Positions 11,023-21,536 are shown, numbered from the stretch's first letter. The stretch is DNA of 64,000 bases from Neobacillus pocheonensis (GCA_023702235.1 JAMQCR010000001.1:186001-250000); one strand, 5' to 3'. Notes: generated from the letters alone by a model not told the origin. Numbers and translations are program-made.

Positions 11023-12075
11023 ATGAAAGTCATCCAAGCAAGCTTTGGACAAATCGATAATCAAATGATTAATTCGTTTACTTTGGTAAACGATCAGGGC
11101 ATGGAGATTACTTCGATTAATTATGGATGTATTATTACAAAGATTCTAGCTCCAGATAAACACGGAAACTTCGAAAATGTGGTTCTCGGATATGACTCTC
11201 TTGATGAATATCTTAAAAATAATGCTTTCTTTGGCGCCGTTTGTGGACGAGTAGCGGGTCGAATCAAGGGTGGTGCTTTTGAGCTTGATGGACAAGCCTA
11301 TTCATTAGCTCAAAACGATCATAACAATCATCTGCATGGCGGTCTTAAAGGGTTCGATAAAGTGGTATGGGATGCAAAAGTCATTGAAAATGAGCAGGAA
11401 ATTGGCGTGCAATTTTCCTACTTAAGCCCTGACGGAGAAGAAGGATATCCAGGGAATTTAGCGATAAAAGTAACCTATACACTAAATAATAACAATGAGC
11501 TTACCATTCGTTATGCTGCCAATACCGATCAGAAAACACTGCTCAACGTTACCAATCATTCTTATTTTAACCTAAGCGGAGACTTAAAAAGAGATATATT
11601 AAAACATTCATTAAAAATCAAGAGTGATAAATTTTTAGAATTAAACCATGAGCTTCTTCCAACAGGGAATCTGTTGGATGTTGAAAATACTCCGTTTGAT
11701 TTTTCGAATGGAAGGCATATTAATACGGGAGTAACTTCTGATTACCAACAGAACTTACTTGCTGGAAACGGCTATGATCATCCCTTTCTCCTTAGCACCA
11801 ATCAAGATAATGAAATCGTTCTCCAGGATTCAGAAAGCGGCCGAACCTTAACAATCGAAACAGCTGAATCCGGAGTCGTAGTGTATTCAGGCAACTCCTT
11901 AAGCGGAGAAGGAGAAATTCGTGGTGTTCCCTCAAGAAAGCACCTTGGGATTTGTTTAGAAACGCAGGGTCTGCCTGATGCTATCCATCATCCTCATTTT
12001 CCTTCTTGGATTTTAGAAAAGGATGAAGAGTATTGTTCGGTAACTAAATATAGATTCGGATATGAAGAAAGATAA
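11023..12075 (+). CDS. galM: Aldose 1-epimerase
   Basis: A mutarotase of 350 residues interconverting alpha and beta anomers of free aldoses. Family features are NHLHGGLKGFDKVVWDA, the catalytic His in NVTNHSYFNLSG, YDHPFLL, and the C-terminal Glu in GICLETQGLPDAIHHPHFPS. The length is normal. The start ATG follows GGAAGGAAG. It would act on galactose, xylose or arabinose released by the upstream glycosidases. A hairpin with a U-rich tail follows, ending this gene run. Confidence 0.92.
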   Translation: MKVIQASFGQIDNQMINSFTLVNDQGMEITSINYGCIITKILAPDKHGNFENVVLGYDSLDEYLKNNAFFGAVCGRVAGRIKGGAFELDGQAYSLAQNDHNNHLHGGLKGFDKVVWDAKVIENEQEIGVQFSYLSPDGEEGYPGNLAIKVTYTLNNNNELTIRYAANTDQKTLLNVTNHSYFNLSGDLKRDILKHSLKIKSDKFLELNHELLPTGNLLDVENTPFDFSNGRHINTGVTSDYQQNLLAGNGYDHPFLLSTNQDNEIVLQDSESGRTLTIETAESGVVVYSGNSLSGEGEIRGVPSRKHLGICLETQGLPDAIHHPHFPSWILEKDEEYCSVTKYRFGYEER

Positions 12076-12085
12076 CAAACTTAAC

Positions 12086-12115
12086 AAAAGGTGTTCAATT
12101 TGAATGCCTTTTTAC
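12086..12115 (+). terminator. Intrinsic terminator after galM
   Basis: The segment AAAAGGTGTTCAA pairs with TTGAATGCCTTTT (with GU pairs) around a two-base centre and is followed by more T residues. It ends the enzyme gene run before the two-component system. Confidence 0.7.
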
Positions 12116-12203
12116 TTTTTTCAGATAATGGAAAAAATTAAAGTATAAAAATATCCTAGAATTTTGTTAATATTATAAAAGTTAGACTTTTTAAATAGAA
12201 TGG

Positions 12204-13987
12204 ATGATCCTTATCTTTAGGCCGCGATTAAAACATTTAAATACATTACGTAATCAGATATTAGTTGTTTACTTGCTAGTTATGATCATTGTTCTTTCCA
12301 TTGTATCAGTATTGGTCTATAACAGGGTTGGGGCTTTAATGCGGAACAACGCAGAAAAGCAAATCCAGCAAACCGCTGTGGAGGCTAACGGAAGAATGGA
12401 ATCGCTTTATCGCCAGGTTGATACGCTGTCGAATCAATTGGCTACAACTGGTACGGTTCAGAACCTCCTTCTTGATTTATCAAATGGGGGGAGTATGGAT
12501 TCTGCTAAAAGGCAATCGCTATTAAGTGTAATTAATAACTTTCTGGCCTATTCAGATGGGATTTCTTCTTTTGAGTTATACTCGAAAAAAGGTAAAAGAA
12601 TTTATCCTTTTAATGAGAAGGAGATTACCAGCCGGATCCCAGAAAGATGGGTTGAGCAGGCAGAAAAGGAAAAAGGGAGACTTGTTTGGGTCGGGAAGGA
12701 CCCAAGTAATAAGAATTATTCCTTGGCTATTAGAAGAATTAGTTTAATGGATCATTGGTTTTCAAGCGGTGGATATTTAATTGTTAGGATTTCTAACAGC
12801 TATTTCCAAGTAAAAGAGAACAGTACGAATATTGGAGAAAATAGTTATATGATGCTTCTTGATCGAGATTTGACTCCTATTACCTCTGATTATGGAATTA
12901 ATATCCAGACCATGCTATTAGATGGGAATACAAGGGTAACCATTAATAAGCAAAATTACATGATTGTCAAAGAAACCTCCAGCTTGACTGGCTGGACTCT
13001 CGTGATATTAAAGCCAATGAGCTTTCTTATGGAAGGAGTTTCGGTTATGCGAACGTCCATCCTTTTTCTGGAGCCCTCGGTTTTTTAATTTTTATCTTAG
13101 CTTCTATTTTACTTACAAACGTTATCACCAAACCGATTATTCGCCTAACTAATACAATGAAACATGCAAAGATGGATGAACTGGTACCGATTCCTGAGGT
13201 TACTTCATCCTTAGAAATTAGTGAATTGAATAAAACCTATAATAAAATGGTAGAAAAAACGAATCATTTAATTCAAGAGGTTTATGAAAAGGAACTTCTT
13301 CGCAGCAGAACAGAACTAAAAGCATTGCAAGCCCAAATTAATCCTCATTTTCTTTACAATACATTAAATGCACTTTACTGGTCATTGGAGGAAAAAGGAC
13401 AAGAGGAGCTTGCGGAAATTGTCATTACCTTGTCAGATCTATCCCGTTATACGATTGGAAATTCTAAAACTGGTGAATGGGTTACAATTTGTGATGAGCT
13501 TAATCATATTGATGGATATTTACAGTTGATAAAAATGAGGCTGGGTGACCGTCTGCATTGGGATATTTCCGTTCCTTCTGAGTACATGGGTGTCAACATT
13601 CCTAAGCTGATTATTCAGCCATTGGTTGAGAACGCCATTTTACATGGAATCGAAAAAACTAGAAAAGAAGGAGTGGTATCCATAACTGTAGAAAAACAGG
13701 ACAATTCTTCCAACCTATTAATAACAGTAAAAGACAATGGTCCAGGCATCGACTCGGAAGCTTTACAGGAACTGAATCTAGCGATTGAGCATGAGGGAGT
13801 GTCATCCTTTAAAGGAATGGGGATGGCCCTTACGAATGTAAATAAAAGGATTAAACTCTATTATGCTGGATCCAACTTGATTCGCCTGCGGCTAAATAGC
13901 GAAAAGGGAAGAGGAACAATGGTAATGTTTGAAATTCCTGCAAAGGGGATAGGTGATGATGAATACAAAGACCATTCTAATCGTTGA
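12204..13987 (+). CDS. Sensor histidine kinase, YesM-type (one frameshift)
   Basis: A membrane sensor kinase of about 594 residues after correction. It has a first helix near residues 18-38, an extracellular sensor of about 240 residues, a second helix (GFLIFILASILLTNVI), a HAMP-like linker, the HisKA_7TM-less His_kinase box with the phospho-acceptor His in AQINPHFLYNTLNALYW, and an ATPase domain with PLVENAILHGI and DNGPGID. A missing T near 13066 breaks the frame in the second helix; the expected join is TSILFSGALGFLIF. It overlaps the response regulator by about 30 bp, so the two are coupled. The gene places it as the likely sensor for the ABC importer that follows. Confidence 0.88.
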
Positions 13988-14747
13988 TGATGAACAAACC
14001 ACACGGCAGGGGCTGAAAAAAACACTTGAAATATGGTCTAACGGCAGGTATGAAATACTTAGTGCGGCAGATGGGCCTGAAGCGGATGAGCTTTTTAACA
14101 AAACGAAAATTCATCTTCTCATTACCGATATTTATATGCCAGAAATGGATGGGTTAAAGCTATTAAAAAATTTAAAAGATAAGGGGCATAAGCCCGTTGT
14201 GATGATCGTATCCGGTTATCCCGATTTTGAGTATGCACAGGAGGCCATTCGGCTCGGTGTTGTTAATTATTTACTAAAGCCATTAAGTAAACAAAAATTG
14301 ATTGAAGCAGTAGAACAGGCGATGGAAATGGAAGCAAACATTGAGAGGACAGACTATATCGAGAAGGTTGCCGACCAGAAGATTCTTCGGATTGATGGTA
14401 GAAATGATCTTTCAAAAACACCTATTAAAGAGGCACTGGCATACGTAAATAACAATTTGAACAAGCAGATCAGCCTAAAGGAAGTAGCTGATTTTGTTCA
14501 TTTGAATTCTAGCTATTTAAGTGTTCTTTTTAAGGAGCAAACCAGCCTCACCTTTAGTGAATATATTACTAGGAAAAAGCTGCAATTAGCCAAAAATTTA
14601 TTACTGACAACGGAGTTGCCTATAGAGGAAATTGCACATGAAACAGGCTATCAAACAGCTAAATATTTTATCAAGTTATTCAAGGAGTTTGAGGGCATTA
14701 CACCAAGTAAATATAGAAAATCATCCATGAATGAAAGCCCTTTCTAA
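13956..14747 (+). CDS. Response regulator, AraC-type output (YesN-like)
   Basis: A 263-residue regulator with an N-terminal receiver domain (acidic pair in LIVDDEQ, phospho-acceptor Asp in LLITDIYMPEMDG, Lys in YLLKPLSK). The C-terminal AraC helix-turn-helix domain contains LKEVADFVHLNSSYLSVLFKE and the signature IAHETGYQTAKYFIKLFKE, ending in GITPSKYRK. Two overlapping ATG codons (13956, 13959) follow AGGGGATAGG inside the kinase gene. It probably activates the downstream oligosaccharide ABC operon when the partner kinase senses a sugar ligand. Confidence 0.92.
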   Translation: MMNTKTILIVDDEQTTRQGLKKTLEIWSNGRYEILSAADGPEADELFNKTKIHLLITDIYMPEMDGLKLLKNLKDKGHKPVVMIVSGYPDFEYAQEAIRLGVVNYLLKPLSKQKLIEAVEQAMEMEANIERTDYIEKVADQKILRIDGRNDLSKTPIKEALAYVNNNLNKQISLKEVADFVHLNSSYLSVLFKEQTSLTFSEYITRKKLQLAKNLLLTTELPIEEIAHETGYQTAKYFIKLFKEFEGITPSKYRKSSMNESPF

Positions 14748-14766
14748 AAATAGTGGAATTTTCCCC

Positions 14767-14795
14767 AATCGCGGTTACCTTACCGCGATTTTTCT
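14767..14795 (+). terminator. Intrinsic terminator after response regulator
   Basis: A 9-bp stem, AATCGCGGT (14767-14775) with ACCGCGATT (14782-14790), is followed by TTTTTC. It separates the two-component genes from the ABC importer. Confidence 0.85.
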
Positions 14796-14846
14796 TTGGT
14801 GGTAGAATTCTTTTATAAGCAAGATTAATAAACAGGGGGTTTTAAA

Positions 14847-16156
14847 ATGTTTAAGAAAGCGTATACACTGCTGGCAATCGTGGCTATCATTCTGACTGCA
14901 GCTTTAGCTGGCTGTTCTAGTTCGAATCAGGCTTCAAATGATAGCGGTTCCAAGAAAGTAATTAAGTTCATGCATCTTTGGCCGGCTGGAAGCTCTAAGC
15001 AGCAAAACCTAATTGTAACGGATATTATTAATCAATATGAAAAAGCACATCCAAATGTGAAAATTGATGTAGAAGTTCTTGAAAATGAACAATACAAAAA
15101 TAAAATGAAGGTACTTTCTTCATCAAATGAGCTTCCTGATGTAGGATTTACCTGGGCTGCAGGATATATGACTCCTTTTGTAAAAGGAAATCTTTTCGCT
15201 CCGCTTGATGATGTATTAAATAGCGGTTTAAAGGATTCATTCGTTAAAGGAACAACAGAAGCCTACGCAATAGACGGCAAAACTTATGGTCTTCCGCTTG
15301 AATTGAACATTGCTCCAATTTATTACAATAAAGAGATTTTCAAAAAATACAATCTTGAAGTACCTCAAACCTACAGCGATTTCCAAAATGTTGTGAAAAC
15401 GCTCGCAAGTAAAGGTGTTGCGCCAATCGCACTTGGTAATAAGGACCGCTGGACAGGCTCATTATGGTATATGTACTTAGCAGATCGAATCGGCGGATCA
15501 GATGTTTTAACAAAGGCGATTAGCCGTACAGGTTCATTTGAAGATCCTTCCCTTGTTACTGCAGCCGATGACGTACAAAAGCTAGTAAATGAAAATGGGT
15601 TTATTAAAGGATTTAATGGTTTATCAAATGATGAAGGAAAATCAGAATTCTTAAATGGAAAAGCTGCTATGTACTTAATGGGAACATGGGAACTTCCAAA
15701 CTTTACAACAAACAAAGATATCCCACAATCTTTCCGTGATAGCGTTGGTTACTTTAAATTCCCTACTGTTGAAGGCGGAAAAGGTAATATCAACAGCTGG
15801 GTTGGAGGTCCAGGAGTTGGCTTGTTTGTCGCTCAGAATTCAAAGGTGAAACCTGAAGCGAAGGATTTTGTAAAATTCTTTGTGCAAAAATGGGGCGAGC
15901 AATCTGTAAAGAAAGCAGGAGTAATTCCAGCAACAAAGGTTGATACAGCATCTGTGAAATTACCACAGCTATACACTGATGTATTAAATGACTTGGGTAA
16001 AGCTACTAACTTAACATTATTTGCAGACGTGCAAATGAGCCCTGCTGTAGCAGAAACACACTTGAATTTAATTCAATCGTTATTCGGTAACGAAGTTGGC
16101 CGGAAGATTTTACCAAGCAAACTGAAGATGCTCTAAAGAAGGATTCAGGGAAATAA
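14847..16156 (+). CDS. Extracellular solute-binding lipoprotein, family 1 (CUT1 importer; frameshift near 3' end)
   Basis: A sugar-binding lipoprotein of about 436 residues after correction. The N-terminus has a basic start, a hydrophobic stretch and the lipobox LAGC, so the mature protein is lipid-anchored outside the membrane. The body fits family 1 solute-binding proteins (FMHLWPAGSS, VGFTWAAGYMTPFV, YGLPLELNIAPIYYNKEIF, GKAAMYLMGTWELPNF). A missing G near 16102 gives a premature stop at 16136; the next frame reads EDFTKQTEDALKKDSGK to the stop at 16156. It is the specificity component for the two permeases that follow, and by context binds a hemicellulose oligosaccharide. Confidence 0.88.
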
Positions 16157-16171
16157 TTTAGGGTAATTTGA

Positions 16172-16206
16172 AAAGGACATATCTAATCACAACAGGTATG
16201 TCCTTT
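16172..16206 (+). terminator. Intercistronic hairpin between binding protein and permease genes
   Basis: A perfect 10-bp stem, AAAGGACATA (16172-16181) and TATGTCCTTT (16197-16206), lies between the binding-protein gene and the permease genes. There is no U-tract. Such hairpins commonly lower expression of downstream permeases or stabilise the binding-protein mRNA. Confidence 0.55.
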
Positions 16207-16244
16207 GCTATATTAGCAATGCTTCAAGAAGGGAGAGTAAGGCA

Positions 16245-17115
16245 ATGAATAAAGTGATGTCAAACAAATTAATAATCACACTATATATCGCACCAGCCCT
16301 TTTTCTTATCCTTGCCTTAATTTATATACCGATTGTTGAAACAGGTTATTTTGGGTTGATGAAGTGGAATGGAATGGGTGATATGAAGTTCATTGGACTG
16401 CAAAATTATATCCAGCTGATCCATGACTCCATGTTTTGGAAAAGTGCATACCATTCCTTGCTGCTAGCGGTTTTTTCAAGTCTAAGCTTGATTGGCTATT
16501 TAATCATTTCTCTTATTCTTGCTGGTAAAATTAAAGGGGCAAATTTATTAAGAAAAATTTACTTGATTCCAATGCTGCTTGCTTCTGTTGCAATTGCCCA
16601 GCTTTGGCAAAAAATTTACCACCCTACAAATGGGATGTTAAATAATGTCCTTGTTTCATTTGGAGTAAAAAATCCACCAGAATGGCTGGCCGACCCGAAA
16701 ATTGCTTTATTTGCTATTTTCGTTCCGATTGTCTGGCAATATGCTGGCTTTTATATTCTTATTTACTATGCAGCACTTAAGAATATCCCAGAATCCCTTA
16801 TTGAGGCTGCCAAAATTGATGGTGCCGCCCCACTGCAAATAGCGTTGAAAATAAAGCTTCCATTGATCATGAATGTAATCAAGGTAACGATTGTCCTGGC
16901 TGTTGTCGGGTCACTTAAATATTTTGACTTGATTTATGTCATGACAGATGGAGGGCCGAATGGGGCAAGTGAGGTAATCCTATATGTACCATAAAGCATT
17001 TAAAGGTTTTGATTTTGGGTACGCTAGTGCAGTTGGATTTTTCCTATTAGTCATATGTTTAGTCGTTACATTCTTCATTCGTAAGTTAACCAAAGAGAAT
17101 AGTGATATCTATTAA
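16245..17115 (+). CDS. Carbohydrate ABC transporter permease, MalF-type (one frameshift)
   Basis: A CUT1 membrane permease of about 289 residues. Helices begin with LIITLYIAPALFLILALIYIP, and the EAA loop reads ESLIEAAKIDGAAPLQIALKIKLPLI. The frame breaks near 16980, just before the last helix, and resumes as YMYHKAFKGFDFGYASAVGF through to IRKLTKENSDIY and the stop at 17115. This is consistent with one extra base (or two missing). It pairs with the MalG-type permease 16 bp downstream. No ATPase gene is present, so a shared MsmX-like ATPase elsewhere is expected. Confidence 0.87.
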
Positions 17116-17131
17116 AGAGGAGGAGATTTAA

Positions 17132-18031
17132 GTGAATACAGTAAAAGTGGCTGGGTCTCCGGTAATTACTACTGATAAAAGAACAAACATGGGGAAAAAA
17201 TCACTGACCCATCGTTTGGGATATGGGATATTGTATCTTTTCCTCATCATTGTCGCGGTGTTTCAAATCTTTCCGATTATCTGGTTGTTTCTTTTTTCAT
17301 TAAAAAATAACCAAGAAGTCTTCAATATGTCTCCTTTTTCTTTGCCAACAAGCCCAAGATGGGAGAACTATGCAAAGGTTTGGACAGAGGGGAACATAAG
17401 TCAATACTTTCTTAATAGTGTGACGTATACCATTGTGGCAGTGGTTTTAACAGTCATATTAGCAAGTATGGTGACATTCGCGATTACTAGAATGAATTGG
17501 AAAGGGAGCAAATTGGTTTTGGGTATATTCATGGTTGGATTAATGATACCTGTCCATTCAACTCTCATTCCTTTATTCAATACCTTTACAAAAATACACT
17601 TGATTGATAATCCGCTCTCGGTCATTCTATCCTATACGGCTTTCAATCTACCGATCACGATTATGATTTTACTAGGCTTCTATGAAGCACTTCCACGTGA
17701 GGTTGAAGAAGCTGCAGTTATGGACGGTGCATCAATCAATCAAATCTTTTTTCGGATTACCCTGCCGATGACTTCACCAGTTATTGCTACGGCAGCTATT
17801 ATTAACATGATTTACAACTGGAATGAATTTGTTTTTGTAAATACGTTTATCAGTTCAGATAACTTGAAAACGTTAACGGTTGGAATTCAAAATTTTATCG
17901 GACAGTATACAACAGATTGGGGAGCCATTGGTGCAACACTTGTTATTAGTATTCTGCCAATTCTGATTGCATTCTTTTTATTGAGCAACCGAATTGTCGA
18001 GGGAATCGCTTCGGGATCGGTGAAGGGATAA
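17132..18031 (+). CDS. Carbohydrate ABC transporter permease, MalG-type
   Basis: The second CUT1 permease, 299 residues, with six predicted membrane segments. The EAA motif EVEEAAVMDGASINQIFFRITLPM lies in the expected cytoplasmic loop and the protein ends with a typical LSNRIVEGIASGSVKG tail. The GTG start at 17132 follows AGGAGG. It forms the translocation pore with the preceding permease and the family 1 binding protein. Confidence 0.92.
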   Translation: MNTVKVAGSPVITTDKRTNMGKKSLTHRLGYGILYLFLIIVAVFQIFPIIWLFLFSLKNNQEVFNMSPFSLPTSPRWENYAKVWTEGNISQYFLNSVTYTIVAVVLTVILASMVTFAITRMNWKGSKLVLGIFMVGLMIPVHSTLIPLFNTFTKIHLIDNPLSVILSYTAFNLPITIMILLGFYEALPREVEEAAVMDGASINQIFFRITLPMTSPVIATAAIINMIYNWNEFVFVNTFISSDNLKTLTVGIQNFIGQYTTDWGAIGATLVISILPILIAFFLLSNRIVEGIASGSVKG

Positions 18032-18080
18032 CTATTCCAAGCAGTCAATCTATCTAAATAAAAAATTATTAATAGGCATT

Positions 18081-18112
18081 GAGGGGATTTTCCTCCCTCT
18101 GACTATTTTTGA
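18081..18112 (+). terminator. Weak hairpin after ABC operon
   Basis: GAGGG (18081-18085) pairs with CCCTC (18095-18099) in the 96-bp gap between the permease and the aldo/keto reductase, followed by TGACTATTTTTG. It may be a weak terminator. Confidence 0.35.
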
Positions 18113-18127
18113 AATGGAGGCATTTAA

Positions 18128-19111
18128 ATGAATTATCGAAGCATTGGTAACACCGATTTAAAGGTAAGTGAAATCAGTTTTGGAACGTGGGCGATTGGTG
18201 GCAGCTGGGGGAAAACAGATGATCAAGAATCCTTACGAGCGTTAGATAGGGCGATTGGATCAGGTGTTAATTTCTTTGATACAGCAGATGTTTATGGAGA
18301 TGGTCATGCCGAGCAACTGTTAGCGAAAGCAACAAAGGGGAAAGAAGACGAGATCCATATCGCCACAAAATTCTGCCGTGCAGGAGATATTTACAACCCT
18401 GAAACATACTCAGAAAAAACGGTCAGAGCCTTTTGCGAAAACAGCTTAAAGAGATTGGAAAGAGACCGGATTGATTTGTACCAAATTCACTGTCCACCAT
18501 TAGAAATCATCCAAGACGGACGTGTTTTTGAAGTGCTTGATAAGCTTCAAAGGGAAGGGAAAATCCGTTATTACGGTGTAAGCGTTGAAACGGTTGAAGA
18601 AGGCTTGGTGGCAATGCAAAATCCGAATGTGAGAGCGCTTCAAGTCATCTTCAATCTTTTCCGCCAAAAGCCTTTGTACGAATTGTTTCCAACCGCTAAA
18701 GAAAAAGGGGTAGGCATACTCGCACGTGTCCCATTAGCAAGTGGTCTGCTGACAGGTAAGTTTAATAAGAACACCTCCTTTGAATCTAGTGATCATCGTA
18801 ACTTTAATCGCGACGGCCAGCAATTTAATGTGGGTGAAACCTTTGCTGGTCTTGAGTTTAACAAGGGTGTTGAATTAAGCGAACAGCTAAAATGGATTGC
18901 CGATGGCAGAGGCAATATGACACGGGCCGCTTTAAAATGGATTCTAGAATCTGACGCCATTTCATGTGTGATCCCGGGCTTTAAAAATGTGAAGCAGGTA
19001 GAAGATAACATGGCAGCGCTCGATATAGTTTCTTACAATGAAGAAGAGATCTCAAGGCTCCAGGAGTTTTATTCGACGGAAGTTAAAGAAAATATACGAG
19101 GACCTTATTAA
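18128..19111 (+). CDS. Aldo/keto reductase
   Basis: A 327-residue NAD(P)H-dependent aldo/keto reductase with the TIM-barrel fold. The catalytic tetrad is visible: Asp and Tyr in FFDTADVYGDGHAE, Lys in HIATKFC and His in LYQIHCPP. The C-terminal cofactor region reads ISCVIPGFKNVKQVEDN. It resembles the IolS/YcsN group that acts on sugars or small aldehydes. The start ATG follows ATGGAGG. It lies just after the importer operon, so a role in oxidoreduction of the imported sugar is plausible but unproven. Confidence 0.9.
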   Translation: MNYRSIGNTDLKVSEISFGTWAIGGSWGKTDDQESLRALDRAIGSGVNFFDTADVYGDGHAEQLLAKATKGKEDEIHIATKFCRAGDIYNPETYSEKTVRAFCENSLKRLERDRIDLYQIHCPPLEIIQDGRVFEVLDKLQREGKIRYYGVSVETVEEGLVAMQNPNVRALQVIFNLFRQKPLYELFPTAKEKGVGILARVPLASGLLTGKFNKNTSFESSDHRNFNRDGQQFNVGETFAGLEFNKGVELSEQLKWIADGRGNMTRAALKWILESDAISCVIPGFKNVKQVEDNMAALDIVSYNEEEISRLQEFYSTEVKENIRGPY

Positions 19112-19192
19112 TATAGAATTTGTCTGACTCCAATTATTAAACATTTACAAACAGATAAAATTGTATACTTTAAGTTAAGAATTGAAAATTAG

Positions 19193-19232
19193 AAAATGGG
19201 TATCTCTTTAGTAGGATACCCATTTTGTTTTA
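19193..19232 (+). terminator. Intrinsic terminator after aldo/keto reductase
   Basis: A perfect 12-bp stem (AAAATGGGTATC at 19193-19204 with its complement at 19215-19226), followed by GTTTTAT. Confidence 0.85.
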
Positions 19233-19297
19233 TATTAAAAAATCCAAATTAAACCTTCTTTAAAGAAAAATCATAAATTAAAGAAAACAAGAGTTAT

Positions 19298-19326
19298 TTG
19301 ACAGGTGATTTTATTGAGATTACGAT
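19298..19326 (+). promoter_or_regulatory. Candidate sigma-A promoter for HAD gene
   Basis: TTGACA (19298-19303), a 17-bp spacer and TACGAT (19321-19326) lie about 60 bp upstream of the HAD phosphatase start. Confidence 0.5.
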
Positions 19327-19387
19327 TATAATGGATTTGAAATTACTGTGTCACATAAATTGGACATTCAAAAGGAAGGATTAAAAA

Positions 19388-20104
19388 ATGGATATTAAAG
19401 CAATTTTCTTTGATTTAGATGATACTTTACATGACCATCAGAAACCATTTTCAGATGCAATTGGGGAAATGTTCAAGAATTCCTATCGAGATATTGCTAT
19501 AGATTCGGTATATAAAAAATTTAGAGAATGTAGTGATATCCTTTGGAGGAATTATAGCAATCGTGAATTAACTCTAGAGGAGCTTCGAATACAAAGAATT
19601 ACTCTTGCGTTAAAAAGTTTTGGGATTAATCTATCAAATGAACAAGCTAGTCAATTTCAAAATCAATATCAGTTTTGTTTGTCAAATCTAGAATTGTTTG
19701 CACAAGTGCCTGAAATACTAGAAGTTTTAAATCATAATGGATATGTTCTTGGGATTATTACAAATGGTCCAATCGATCATCAATTCAACAAAATTAAAAC
19801 ACTGGGTCTTATCAAATATATACGAAGGGAACTAATCTTTATATCTGATGAAGTTGGCGTAGCTAAACCAAATCCAGAAATTTTTAACTATGTGGCTAAA
19901 AAGGTGAATTTTGCTCCAGAAGAACTCCTTTATATCGGTGATACATGGACAAATGATATTGTTGGAGCCTATGAAGCAGGATGGCAGTCCATATGGTATA
20001 ACCACCGAAAAAGACTACCTGAAACGGAGTTAAAACCATTAGCGGAAATAGATTGTTTATCATCACTAATACAAGTATTACAGAAAAACCCTTCTTTGAT
20101 TTAA
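19388..20104 (+). CDS. HAD family hydrolase (YjjG/phosphoglycolate phosphatase-like)
   Basis: A 238-residue haloacid dehalogenase-type phosphatase. Motif I is FFDLDDTLHDH, motif II LGIITNG, motif III the Lys in GVAKPNPEIF and motif IV YIGDTWTNDIVGA. The helical cap lies between motifs I and II. It would dephosphorylate a small phosphorylated metabolite; the substrate is not evident. The gene has its own promoter and terminator and so may be unrelated to the sugar genes beside it. Confidence 0.88.
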   Translation: MDIKAIFFDLDDTLHDHQKPFSDAIGEMFKNSYRDIAIDSVYKKFRECSDILWRNYSNRELTLEELRIQRITLALKSFGINLSNEQASQFQNQYQFCLSNLELFAQVPEILEVLNHNGYVLGIITNGPIDHQFNKIKTLGLIKYIRRELIFISDEVGVAKPNPEIFNYVAKKVNFAPEELLYIGDTWTNDIVGAYEAGWQSIWYNHRKRLPETELKPLAEIDCLSSLIQVLQKNPSLI

Positions 20105-20134
20105 GGTGAATAAACTCAAAGAGGGGTTTTTTTT
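20084..20134 (+). terminator. Intrinsic terminator after HAD gene
   Basis: A long stem overlaps the stop codon: AAACCCTTCTTTGA pairs with TCAAAGAGGGGTTT (one wobble) and is followed by eight T. It also lies close to the end of the convergent araR. Confidence 0.8.
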
Positions 20135-20206
20135 GTCCACGCTTTTGTACAAACAGTATATCCTTTTAAAGATTTTCTTATTGAAGACTAAAGCAGAAAC
20201 AAAAGA

Positions 20207-21343
20207 TTAATTACTCTCAATAAATTCATTTCTTAAAGTGGCCGTAGAATTTCTTATGGCCAGTTCAGGTTCATAAACCATCGATTGTGGAATGGAACCT
20301 TCTAAACTTTTATTTTCCACAGCAGATACGATCCATTTAGCAGCATCAATACCCATTTTCATTTTTGGATGTATAACAGATGTTAGTTTTACCTCTGAAG
20401 CTTCGGCCAAATAAGAGTCATCATATCCGACCATTGAAATATCTTCAGGAACTCTTATTTGTAAGTCCCTTAAAATATTTAGAAGTGACAACGCTATTTG
20501 ATCATTATAACAAATGATACCTGTTGGCATTGTTTCAGATAATGATAGTATTTTTTTTACCTTTTCCATTAAAATGTTATCTTGTTCTTCCGTGGAATAG
20601 GTAATAATCATTTCAGGGAATAGAGTGATATTATTCTCCCTAAAAGCCTGAATAAAACCTTGCATGCGGTATACGCCTTGTAAATCATCCGTCTTAAAAA
20701 TACCAATGATTTTTTCATGACCAAGTTTAATTAAATGGTCAGTAGCAATAAATCCTCCCTTTTTATCATTTACAATAATGTGTGGAGGGATTAATTGTGA
20801 ATAATATTGGTTAATCATCAAGTATGGAATGTTATTTTGCTCTAATTCCAAGTAAAAATTAATATTAGGATTGTAGCCGCTGCTTTTTGTGGGTTCTATG
20901 ATCAGACCATCAATATTTCTGCTTAACATGCTTTGTAAACATTGTTTTTCTTTTTCAACATCGTTATCAGTACAAGCAAATGTTAGGGAATAACCTTTTT
21001 CTGTTAAATATGATTCAATTCCTTTAATGATCAGTGGGAAAATATAGTCAGAAATGTAAGTTGTTATAACACCAATATTCTTACCATTAATGGGAGATTT
21101 TTCACCTTTGGGCTGATTTTGAATCACTTTGTTAGAACAAAATGTCCCAGCACCTTGTTCTCTATACAACCATCCTTCATGCACCAAATCTCCAACTGCT
21201 TGGCGTATAGTATGCCGGCTTACCCCGAAAATTTTTACCAGTTCATTTTCTGAATATATCTTATCACCAGGTTTTACCTGACCGGTTGTTATCCATTCTT
21301 TAATCTTTTCCTTAACCATAAGATGTTTGGTTTGTTGTACCAC
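20207..21343 (-). CDS. araR: Arabinose operon repressor AraR (GntR-type DNA-binding, LacI-type sensor)
   Basis: A 378-residue chimeric repressor. Residues 1-75 form a GntR winged helix (KIYSENELVKIFGVSRHTIRQAVGDLVHEGWLYREQGAGTF). The rest is a LacI/GalR-like periplasmic-binding fold (IGVITTYISDYIFPLIIKGIE, GLIIEPTKSSG, GIICYNDQIALSLL, DISMVGYDDSYLAE). This architecture and the position, divergent from araB, identify AraR, which represses arabinose genes until L-arabinose binds. An operator-like site lies just upstream of its own start, suggesting autorepression. Confidence 0.95.
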   Translation of the reverse strand: MVQQTKHLMVKEKIKEWITTGQVKPGDKIYSENELVKIFGVSRHTIRQAVGDLVHEGWLYREQGAGTFCSNKVIQNQPKGEKSPINGKNIGVITTYISDYIFPLIIKGIESYLTEKGYSLTFACTDNDVEKEKQCLQSMLSRNIDGLIIEPTKSSGYNPNINFYLELEQNNIPYLMINQYYSQLIPPHIIVNDKKGGFIATDHLIKLGHEKIIGIFKTDDLQGVYRMQGFIQAFRENNITLFPEMIITYSTEEQDNILMEKVKKILSLSETMPTGIICYNDQIALSLLNILRDLQIRVPEDISMVGYDDSYLAEASEVKLTSVIHPKMKMGIDAAKWIVSAVENKSLEGSIPQSMVYEPELAIRNSTATLRNEFIESN

Positions 21344-21369
21344 TGTACCACCACTTTCAAATTAATAAC

Positions 21370-21381
21370 TTATACGTACAA
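21370..21381. promoter_or_regulatory. Candidate AraR operator near araR start
   Basis: TTATACGTACAA differs by one base from the palindrome TTGTACGTACAA, the core of Bacillus AraR boxes as I know them. It is 27 bp upstream of the araR start codon, suited to autoregulation. Confidence 0.7.
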
Positions 21382-21536
21382 CAACTTTAATTATACAGGA
21401 TTGCAAAAAAATGTATAGAAGTGGGACAACCTTATTTTTATTAGAGGAAAGAAGGAGAAATTTTTAACTTTATTAATTAGTTTGCTTTGATTGAGCTTAG
21501 AAGTATAAAGAAATAATAAAATCCTTATATTTTTTA